Source: Onchidella celtica
Taxonomy: Eukaryota > Mollusca > Gastropoda > Systellommatophora > Onchidiidae
Direction: 5' to 3'
NCBI GenBank assembly: GCA_963931925.1
Contig: OZ007570.1
Coordinates: 40,096,557 to 40,160,556, forward strand
Length of the DNA stretch: 64,000 nucleotides
Made by a program: the position numbers and the translations under genes. Below are positions 40,485 through 49,645 of this stretch, piece after piece; positions within the stretch are counted from its first letter, which is position 1; every line of letters starts with the position of its first letter. Under the pieces are notes generated by a model. That model was not told the DNA's origin and made no database searches. It saw nothing but the letters and a program-made list of their open reading frames with translations.

Positions 40485-41680
40485 TGTCACGAGTGGAGTG
40501 AGTGCAATTAAGGGGATTGCTACAGAGCGGGTGTAGAGTAAGAAGGACTCACAATAGATAGCAAGTTAAGCGTGCTGTTGTGAGTAGTGGGGGGGGGGGG
40601 GTCTGAATGAGGCGAAAGCGCTGTATAACTATCACTGCAAGTTAGAAGGTCCTAGGGATCGGACCTGTGAATAAAAGCCCATCGGGCGGACATAAAGGGG
40701 AAGCAGTCGAGAAGACTAGTGAGAGTCTTTCCAGTTATGACTGGTATGTAGAACGTTGATTGATTATTATGATTGATGTATTATATTATATTCGTCTATT
40801 ACCATGATGTAAATAAGTATATGTGAGGAATGTGGAAGTCCTTGATATTGGATATAGCAATGTGCGCCACGAGCGATAGATGGAAGTGAGTTCATGGATT
40901 TGTAGCGCGAGTGAGTAGTGTGTACTCCGATGGAGGTGTGTTACCGTAAGATGTGTGGTGAGTGAAAGGTGAACTAGTGTGTGTACGCTTCATGGGTTGT
41001 AAGGAGAGGTGGAGTGAATAGAAATGGTAGGGTATTATACCAATGTAATGTTATTCTTGTAGGTGTCGGGGACGGGCCGAAGAGCCACCTCGATGAGCAC
41101 AAGCGATAGGCCAGCATAGGGCCGGAGGCCACACCTAGGCCAGAAGTGAGGCTGTCAGTGCAGGACAGTAGAGGCACATAAAGTCGTGGCAGTCAGGTCA
41201 CGGACAGGGACGTAGATATGAGAGTGAATGAGATACTATATTGTTGCCATGTTGATAGGCTAGTGAACTGATACTATGTTGTTGCCATGTTGATGGCTAT
41301 GGAAATAATAGTGTGTTATTGCCCTGCTGAGGTGCTAGGGGAGTGCTAAGGGTATGACAATAGGAATGTGATATTGAGAGACTGCGGTGCCAGTGAATTA
41401 CTAGGGTGCTATTAAGACCCTGAGGGGAGAGGCTGAGGCCGAAGTGCCTTTAGGAGTAACTACCGGATTGTGGATCCGAGGGAGAGTGTGTGTGAGAATA
41501 AGGCCGTTGTACGGCAGTTCATTTCAATGATATAATGTATGTAATTGCGCTATTATATGTATAATTAGGTTTAATAAATGTGTGAGTCTGATGGATTGTT
41601 TTGTTAAGTGTTAAACTTGTTTGTTCGTGATTGTTGTCCTGTCATAAACTATTACATCTCCCAGTCTGGGATTTGTGACA
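40485..41680 (+). repeat. 3' LTR (1196 bp)
   Basis: Nearly identical to the 5' LTR. Begins TGTCAC, ends GTGACA, G13 run near 40590. Followed by GGGGG, the target copy. Confidence 0.95.
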
Positions 41681-41809
41681 GGGGGGTGGGGTTCATGGAG
41701 CATTGCATGAAAAGAATACTTGATACAATGATAAATTAATGCTGCGGATTTGTTACTGCGCTACTGCCACTAAATAAAAAAAAAAAGCCAGAGTTTTTCC
41801 CACAGCGAT

Positions 41810-41930
41810 TGAAGTTATAATTACAAAATAAGAGACTTCAATCAAGGTCCACGGCGATAGCTGAACAGCGAACAAAATACAATTCTATTTTTTCCTATTT
41901 GGCTTTGTAAAATACAGCAGTGTTCATGAC
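41810..41930. repeat. Relative of the TA-flanked MITE at 53228
   Basis: Shares an ordered block (GCGATAGCTGAACAGCG, ATTTGGCTTTGTA) with the interior of 53228-53389, at roughly 75 percent by eye. Ends were not located. Confidence 0.35.
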
Positions 41931-41988
41931 TTCCACGCATTCACCGCTAGGTGAGTCTGTGCACACTAAAGACGTTAACTGTCTAATC

Positions 41989-42761
41989 TTATAGTACAGG
42001 GGTGGCCAAACGAACCACATAAGGCTCTTTGACCTTCAATATGCGGCTCGTGGAAATAATTTATGTTCAGAATAGTTAAAACAATCATCAGTCAAGATTT
42101 TGAAAACATTTGATTTATTATGTGTTTTGTGATTACTGAGACTAATACAAATTAACAGTGCAAAAAAAAAAAAAACTACACACATGAGTAAATATTGTTG
42201 CATACATTGTGTTTCCTAACATTTGTATAATGTGAGTGTGCATGAGAAAACCCACAATAAGTCGGCAAAGCTGATTTTGAGAAAAACGGCTTTGAAGTGA
42301 AAATATGGGTCCGACACAAACTTCCAACTTGGCTGTTGTTTAGGGGACTGTGGCATGTTACTACTCACTATGGTCTCTATAATGGCTTAGTTATTAGACT
42401 ACGGTCTCCTAACAGCAATCACTCCAATATTAATGGGTCAATTAGCTTCTGCCACTTTTAGGATTAAATGCCGTTTTCTCAAAATCTTGTTTTAGGGGGG
42501 TCACTGGCTTCAATTTATCAGAAATGTCTTGTCTTTTATTATGTGTACAGAACTCAAAATGTCATGTTGGCGACTTATTGTGGGTTTTCTCAGGCACACT
42601 CACAAATTTTTTGTAACAATAAAAACGTGTGTGTAAATTTTGTTCATGTCTTGTGGCTTTGGAATATTATGAAGCTTATTGCATGTGGCTCTCAAACATC
42701 TGAAGTTTATCCTTGCGTGGCTCTTCACATTTGGGCAAGTTTGGCCACCCCTGTTGTAGTA
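41989..42761. mobile_element. hAT-like non-autonomous element, 757 bp
   Basis: Terminal inverted repeats CAGGGGTGGCCAAAC (41997-42011) and GTTTGGCCACCCCTG (42739-42753). Target duplication of 8 bp with one mismatch: TTATAGTA (41989-41996) against TTGTAGTA (42754-42761). The GGCTCTTTGACC/GTGGCTCT subterminal words and 8-bp duplication are hAT traits. A second inverted block (GAGAAAACCCACAATAAGTC, about 42244-42263, facing its complement at about 42576-42595) makes the unit partly foldback. No transposase ORF. Confidence 0.8.
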
Positions 42762-42939
42762 TCGAATAATGTTTGGTAACACTGAACCAAGGGGTCATAA
42801 TTTATGGAAATCTATTGGTGCGGTGACCTGTCAACATGTATACCTGGAACATAATAATGATGACATACTATGCTCGTAGTCGAGCCTGGATTAACCATGA
42901 AGCAAAAAAATAAAAAAAATAAAGGAACGTGCTTGGGGC

Positions 42940-43510
42940 ATCAGAGGGAGAGGGGGGCGTCACAGAAATGGGGCGAGGGAGAGACAGGGGGATAGGGAGG
43001 GGGATCACCACAGAAAGGGGAACGGTGGACAGACATGGGAAAGGGGGGGGGACACAGAAAGGGGAAGGGGGAACACGACTGAAAGGGGAAAGGGGGCACC
43101 ACAAAAAGGAAAAAGGCTTGCGGGGCAACACAGAAAGGGAAAGTGGGCACCAAAGATAGGGGAAAGGGGGAGGACACCACAGAAAAGGGGAAGGCGGTAC
43201 CACAGAAATGGGAAGAGGGACAGACAGGGGAAGTGGGTACCACAGAAATGGGAAGAGGGACAGACAGGGGAAGTGGGTACCACAGAAATGGGAAGAGGGA
43301 CAGACAGGGGAAGTGGGTACCACAGAAATGGGAAGAGGGACAGACAGGGGAAGTGGGTACCACAGAAATGGGAAGAGGGACAGACAGGGGAAGTGGGTAC
43401 CACAGAAATGGGAACGGGGTCAGAAAGGGGAAAGGGAGAGGGCAACACAGAAAGGCGAGACACCACAAAAAGGAGAAAGGGAGGGGGGGGGTACCACTGA
43501 AATGGGAAAA
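42940..43510. repeat. G/A-rich minisatellite region
   Basis: Degenerate units of AGAAAGGGGAAAGGGGG and CACCACAAAAAGG type. The five exact copies at 43201-43400 lie inside. ORFs across it on both strands only translate the repeat. Confidence 0.8.
43201..43400. repeat. Perfect 40-bp tandem repeat, 5 copies
   Basis: Unit starts CACAGAAATGGGAAGAGGGA and ends AAGTGGGTAC. All five copies are identical and the sixth is degenerate, implying very recent expansion or homogenisation. Since 40 is not a multiple of 3, the same peptide recurs in all three frames. Confidence 0.95.
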
Positions 43511-43675
43511 TGGCGGCACTGCAAACTTATTAGTATCGGATTTGCCATGGTTCAGCTGAACTAGAGTCTCACAATAAATGCCTGTGTCATATACAAGTAC
43601 AGCTGGCACATAAAAACATATGCGTTTAAAAGATAAATAAGTAGACAACAATTTGTCTCTTTTGATCCATGTTTG

Positions 43676-43904
43676 TTAACTCTTTGTGTGCAATGAATTT
43701 TTCCACATTTTACCGATACAGCAAAAAAATAGTGGGGAAGACGAATGAAGACTAACTACAGCAACATCTGTGAATAGAAAGTCGACTTTCTTTATTCCCT
43801 AAACAAAATAGTCTAGCATTCCAGTGCACCTATACATCGGTGATAGGCACAAACGTGGCCAGCGGAAGATCCGATATATTGGTGATTGGCACACAAAGAG
43901 TTAA
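43676..43904. mobile_element. piggyBac-like MITE
   Basis: TTAA (43676-43679 and 43901-43904) flanks a 221-bp unit with ends CTCTTTGTGTGC and GCACACAAAGAG. TTAA target and short ends are piggyBac traits. No coding sequence. Confidence 0.75.
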
Positions 43905-43965
43905 AATGCTATGTGTCTTCAAGGTTACAAAGCAATGAAAAAAAAAAAAGGTTTATGATCTATAA

Positions 43966-44180
43966 TAGCGGCTCTCAACACTTTTTCAGGTAATCGCCGC
44001 CCCCTTTAGGCTCCAAATTTTCTTTTACCGTCTCCCCCTCCCCTTTGCAAAATACCTAATCAAAACCGACAGCAACATTTCACAAGGAGACACACAAATT
44101 ATGATGTTAAGTTTTTCAGAGCCTTATTAATAACAATTGGCTTGTTGATAGTTCATTACTAAATAGAAAATAATCTTTAT
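43966..44180. repeat. Dispersed repeat, copy 1 (partner near 46360)
   Basis: Aligns to 46360-46600 through words such as GCTCTCAACACTTTTTCAG against TTCTCGACCTTTTTTCAG, and GAGGTTAAGTTTTTCA-like segments. Both have poly-C stretches. Probably fragments of one DNA transposon. Ends unresolved. Confidence 0.4.
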
Positions 44181-44429
44181 CAAATGCACCGAAAAAAAAA
44201 AGGCTTTTTCTGTTCCTGGTACCCATATATGTGCTGCTGAACAAGTCAATGGATGTCCTGTATTTCCTCCCAAGATGTCCCCCATTCATGTTTTCGCCCA
44301 AATATCGCCCCCCTTCATTATTTTTGCCCCCTCCCCCCCCCATCAAAATCGCCCCCCCCCCCTCCTTCCATCTGGAGGCGATATCAGTTCAAACTTGTAC
44401 AACCTTAATAGGATGCCACCTAAGGTGAA

Positions 44430-46350
44430 TTCATATGTATTATACTCCCAATAATGCCCTGACCAGTTCGGGGCCAGACAACTGTGTCAAAAGTGATATA
44501 AAAAAAAGGGATCAGGACTTCCATTTATGAAAGCTGACATTGAATGGGTACTGCTGTGTCTTACATTCAATTATATATGCAATTATATATTCACTGAGAA
44601 AAAGGAAAAGACATCATTGAAATAGACAATCTCGTTTACTTTTCATAATTTCGAATCGCTTGTATTTTGTCATTTTTCTCACACTATCTCCATAAAATCT
44701 CCTTAATGTACAAAAGCGACAAGTTTTTTTTTTGTTTTTTTTCAGTGAACACCCTGTGAGACAAATTCATAATTAATATTTTCTTTTCAACTGAGCTCAG
44801 GGTGAATTTTATTCTTATTTTAAAAAAGAAAAAAAAGTGGCACGGGGACGCCAGCACACATTACCCTACTTAGCTACACTAGGTGTGCCGTTTGACTATG
44901 TGGTTGCGAGAGCACTTTTCCCATGACATGGACGAACATGGACGACCCTAAGTCTAATACCCTAAAGTACCAGTTGCCCCTTAAGATCTGAGGAAGTAGG
45001 TTATAATCCGTATGTTTTGTCCGGCCTACCCCCGACCAAATTTCACCCCAGCACTCAGTCCCTCAGCAGCGTCTTAAGGGAGGCCACTCGCCAGATCCTA
45101 GGCTATATTACAGGTTAGTTGGGCGTGACTAACCGTGCGAGTACCTTGGTCGCCCTGCGACCTCAACGCTACATGGGACAGGAGCCAGTAACCACCCAGG
45201 TTTCCCCGAGGTGGCTGTTCTGTACTATAAATAGGATTGGGGTTTCTTATATGATGCAAAATCCTTACAATGCATTAACTCTTGCTATTAAATCAATTTC
45301 TGCATAACTCTCACTCAAAGCATTTAATTATCATTCAAACATTCTTGTTAATAATTAATGCGTATAAAGACAAATGCCTCTTAAGATAAATAGTGTCATA
45401 ACTATCCATTAAAAAAACCCAATGAACTGCAGGCCTGATTATCTACCTTCCAATCCATGCCACCAGCTTGATTTCCTTGCCACAAACAGAAAGTGGGAAT
45501 CGATGCCACTATTTATCCGAGTAAAACGTTAATACTACAAGAGACTTGAGTACTTCCTTCTTGTGTCAAATTGTTCTTCTAGTTATACTTTCCAAATGGC
45601 TGCTGAAGACTTTTTTTTTTTTGGACAAACACTTAAAAATTTAAAGCCTACAGGGGAGTAAAATGTCATGTTGGCTTGGTTTTCTACACTATAAGACAGC
45701 CACTTATAAGAAACAAATTCGATACCAAAACAAACTATCCATCACCCAGGAGAGGGGCTCAAAAATCACTTTTCTCCTCGAACAAAATTTTCAGCTGAAC
45801 ACACAGATATCCATATTATCAGATGGAGTTAAATAATAGCCTGAAATATAACAAGAAATAAACGATATTTATCCACATCTGTCCGAACACATGAACTAAC
45901 TCAAAATCATAAATTTTCAGACATTCAATAAAATTTTGTACAGGGGAGAAAATTTAAGGAGAATAATGTAGAATGTATAATTCAAATACCAAATATGAAA
46001 ACTACAAAATCATTTAAGGGAAAGAAAAGTCTTTTATGGGTAAAAAATGTAATAAAAATGATAAACTTCACTAGTGTCATTGGCATTCATAAAATGAAAA
46101 AAAACAAACATGGATATTAAAGTGTGTCAGTGCTTTCTTCGTTCTCATTTTTTTTTTCTTTCTAAAGAAATTACGAACTTTCGTCATGTTTCCACATTCA
46201 TCCAACGAACAAAAATGACAATAAAGTGAGTCAGCGTCTGCTTTACTCGCTTTCCTGTTTTCCAAACCTCTCTCAGTTTGTGGTAAACACTGCTGACATA
46301 GATAGGTGTCACACAGAGAAAGAGGGATTACATGCCGAAAGACATGGACG
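44430..46350. other. Intergenic, nothing recognised
   Basis: AT-rich with homopolymer runs. No ORF with recognisable domains and no RNA gene. Confidence 0.5.
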
Positions 46351-46359
46351 ATTTAGGAT

Positions 46360-46600
46360 GTAGTTCTCGACCTTTTTTCAGCAAATAGCCCCCTTAGACT
46401 CCACATTTTCTTTCATTGCTTTCCCCTTTCTCCCCCCCCCCCCCCCCAAACCAAATCCCAAACATCCCTGCTCAAACCCAACAGATACACTTCACAAGAA
46501 AACAGATTATACCGGTACATACAAAGTATGAGGTTAAGTTTTTCAAAGCTTCATTAATGACTATAGTCATGTTGATTATTTGTTATAAAACAGCTAGAAA
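46360..46600. repeat. Dispersed repeat, copy 2
   Basis: Partner of 43966-44180. A poly-C run (46434-46447) lies within. Confidence 0.4.
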
Positions 46601-46699
46601 GCATTCTGCATTGAAAGAAATAGGAATAGTTTGAAATAAAATTATACTCTAGATATCCACAAACATCACGCATAAAACTAACGTTTTCCTTGGTTTTGA

Positions 46700-46830
46700 A
46701 GTTAAGGGGGAAGCCAAGCAGAGGCTGGCGTAGGTTCAGGTTTGGTGATACGCCACACCTCATTATTATGCATGACACTAAAACACTACTGAAATTAGTA
46801 AGCCACACCGCAAAGCCAGCAACTGTAGGC
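46700..46830. repeat. Weak relative of the GGTGAAACA MITE family
   Basis: Contains AGGCTGGCGTAGGTTCAGG and a following CATTATTATGCATGACAC like the 30623-30740 copy, but the ends are decayed. Confidence 0.3.
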
Positions 46831-47224
46831 TCTCTGATGGTAGCAACATGGCCTTAATAGACTGAATCACCACAGTTTTGACCTACATTGAAGTCGGGTC
46901 CTATATATATATAAGGCCCGATCACAACCCTCTCTTTATTTGTTCGAGTCCTATAAGGCCTGATCACAAAGTTATGTAATTATTTCCATCATCACTGCAC
47001 GAATTAATTGAGGGGAAAAATATAAAATTCCCTCCAATGATACAAACTTGGAGCTCCGACCATTTTTGTTCAAACTGCCCTCCTCTCCTTTATCCAGCCT
47101 AGCCTCATCTCGTGTTACCCAAGCGAGTCACCCTCTCCACTACAATCCAATGCGAACCTCAATTTTTAACCCACATACTCAAACAATTCAGTGGGAACAT
47201 CGGAAGGAACCAAGAAAAATGAAT

Positions 47225-47335
47225 GGAAGAATGAGAGAGCATGAAAGAGAAAGAGAGAGAGAGAGAGATGAAAGGGAGAGAAAGAAAGGCACAGATAGGG
47301 AGAGAAAAGGGAGCGGGAGGAAGAAAGGCCAAGAA
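47225..47335. repeat. GA-rich microsatellite
   Basis: Interrupted (GA)n/(GAAA)n run. An ORF through it (47048-47434) has no recognisable domain. Confidence 0.75.
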
Positions 47336-47735
47336 GGACTGCTAGAGGAGAACGGAAAGAAGAGAACGGAAACAACTCAATTGCCGGTGAACACTGGTGT
47401 TCTACCTACAAATAAAACAGTGGAAACAGTATAATAAAAATAAATTTTTCTTTTATTTCTCACATACAAAGTATTCAAATGAATACAAAAATACCTACAG
47501 TAATGATAAAAAATATGGTGGAGGTGCAAGCAAATTTTTTTGATGCTTTCTGTAACACTGAATTGTTTGACAGAGATAATATCCCTGAAATCAGAGTGTT
47601 TAAAGGCTTCATGCTACAAAATTGCCTTTAATGCTGTCACAACTGTTAAAGAGGGTAATACAAAATAGAGGTTTGATCCACAGATTATCATAAATATTTT
47701 ATAAGGATAAATCACAATTCTCATGGAGATGCATG

Positions 47736-47863
47736 AGGTAAAGATGGTGATGAATTGACAGACCAAGAGGTAAAGATGGTGATGAATTGACAGACCAAGA
47801 GGTAAAGATGGTGATGAATTGACAGACCAAGAGGTAAAGACGGTGAGGAATTGACAGACCAGA
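47736..47863. repeat. 32-bp tandem repeat, 4 copies
   Basis: Unit AGGTAAAGATGGTGATGAAT followed by TGACAGACCAAG. The first three copies are identical and the fourth has two changes. Confidence 0.9.
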
Positions 47864-48196
47864 AACAAGAAAAGATAATGACACAGAAAATGTCAGTAGC
47901 AAACAATGTAAGAGAGAAAAAAGGGGGAAGGAGACAGGTTATGCCGAAAAAGAAAGAACAAAGAAAATGACAAAAATAAAACTACTCCTCCCTACCCATT
48001 CCCAATCTCTATCCTCAACACAAAGAAAACTAGAAAGCCAATGCAGGACAGACACAAATGATAACTGATGAATATTCAATATTTTATAGTCATCTGGCAT
48101 AAATGGAGAATGTCTGACTTGTATATTGATAGGATAATGTAAACTGATTATAGGAGGCAAACATACAGAAATTACATATTATGAAATAAACAATAT

Positions 48197-48480
48197 CCCC
48201 TGTGTGACACAGTGGTCTAGAGGCAAGGTGCTCGTCTCTCATGCCGAAGCTACCGGGTTCGAAGCCCGGTTGGTGCAGGCATGTTGGAATTTTGGGATTT
48301 TTCTAATTATTTTCCTGTCCTTGATCCTATGGTTGGTAGGATCAAGTACCTAGCCTTCTCAGATAAGGAAGAAAAATTTGGAGGGCCCGTGTACACGTTG
48401 TGCATGTTAAAGATACCTTGGCACTTGGAAATCGTGAAGACCAGGCCATACAAGGCCACCTCCATGGCAAAATTCTAAAA
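48197..48480 (+). mobile_element. tRNA-derived SINE, copy C
   Basis: Best preserved head: AGTGGTCTAGAGGCAAGG (A box) and CCGGGTTCGAAGCCCGG (B box). Body with CATGTTAAAGATACCTTGGC. About 280 bp. Lies about 1 kb downstream of the oxidoreductase stop. Confidence 0.8.
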
Positions 48481-48584
48481 AACTGATCCTTACCATAACA
48501 AGTAAAAAATAAAAACAGGAAAAAGTGAAGTGTAAATGCCAAGGGCAGTGAACCTCCTAAACTAAAGACCTAAACACACAATAT

Positions 48585-48794
48585 CCAAAATCAGCACCTT
48601 TGTGGAAATCAGATATATAGAACTGATGTCAAGTTTGCTCATAGGAATGACATCATTCCTACGTAACTCTGCTGGTTATGACATCATGGAGACATTGAAT
48701 TGATAAAGAAAATACGCCTGCACTGTAGTCCTTCAAACCCTATGGAAATCCTATACAAATCTATGTTGGATTGATGTAGGGATGGTGACTGGGT
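48585..48794. mobile_element. MITE of the CCAGCCAGCA family, decayed ends
   Basis: Shares GATGTCAAGTTTGCTCATAG and GGATTGATGTAGGGATGG with the copies at 18442, 26372 and 50518. The left end is degraded. Confidence 0.5.
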
Positions 48795-48904
48795 CACCAC
48801 TGGACTCCAAACTGTGTCATGTTCTTGATAATATCAATGTTTTTCTAACATCACCAAACAGCTAATTCTGTTTATATACTAGATGAAGTACCCAGCATTG
48901 CCCA

Positions 48905-49047
48905 AAGTAAACCTGTCTGTCTGTCTGTCTGCCTGGCTGCCTGCCTGCATGTCTGTCTGTCTGCCTGCCTGCCTGTCTGTGTGTGTCTCTCTCATTCTCT
49001 CTCTCACACTCTCTCTCTCCCGCTCTCTCTCTTTCTCTCTCTCTCTA
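48905..49047. repeat. CTGT/CCTG and CT microsatellite
   Basis: Compound run of (CTGT)n, (CCTG)n and (CT)n. ORFs within it are artefacts. Confidence 0.85.
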
Positions 49048-49494
49048 ATAACCTACAATCTTGCCTCAGAGATTGTGCCTGTCAGGGAACTACACAGCAA
49101 ACTGAGCCCTTTTCAAATACTGTCTGTCATGCCCTGGGGTTTAATAAGGCAGAAAAAAAATATAGATTCTCGTATTTTACATTTTTAACCCAATTTTCAA
49201 AGATCACCCAAAACTTGAATAAACACAATAGGTCTTTACAAAAGAGACTGTTAGAATAGCTGACACTTGAAAAAATTCATTTCATAATTTCTGAAACTCA
49301 AGTGTCATTCATACTGTAGCATTAAGCAAAAAGGAAAGGGGTTAAATGGCACCACAATAAAATACTTCTGTAATTATTTTTTTTCATATGAAGATAATCC
49401 AACGACTGTTCTGTCTTGTAGCTCAGGCTGATCCTCTTTGAATTCAGCTTTGTTACATTACAGCTGGGGATTTTCATCCCTGGCATAACAGCAT

Positions 49495-49645
49495 TCAAAC
49501 ATTCAAAGCCTCTAGGGGTGATCTTCCCCTGATCATATCAGCTGCTTTCTCTGCAATCATTATGACTGGAGCATTGGTGTTTCCTGATGTAATCCATGGC
49601 ATGACTGAGGCATCCACAACACGCAAGCCAGCTATTCCCTGGACT
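49495..49645 (-). CDS. GMC exon 11 (second catalytic residue, stop)
   Basis: [19 protein letters not shown], then [20 protein letters not shown] and the stop TGA at 49497-49495. Acceptor TTATCAG. Confidence 0.92.

Larger units (their letters stand above)
33338..41685 (+). mobile_element. Young Ty3/Gypsy-type retrotransposon with integrase before RT
   Basis: Complete element 33343-41680 (8338 bp), flanked by GGGGG at 33338-33342 and 41681-41685. Two LTRs differ at two substitutions plus the length of one G run. Inside: four-fold repeated primer site, leader, gag-protease ORF (35543-37741), integrase-RT-RNase H ORF (37632-40127), and a purine-rich tract next to the 3' LTR. The order integrase then RT departs from normal Ty3/Gypsy and matches the Gmr1-like group. 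No envelope-like ORF follows. It lies 3 kb upstream of the transporter. Confidence 0.95.

Noticed and set aside
40297-40536. Possible envelope gene of the LTR element
   Set aside because: 79 codons, no signal peptide or transmembrane pattern typical of envelope, and it overlaps the start of the 3' LTR.
42868-43651. Proline/phenylalanine-rich ORFs on minus and glycine-rich ORFs on plus
   Set aside because: They read the 40-bp tandem repeat and its degenerate flanks; same peptide in all frames because 40 is not a multiple of 3.
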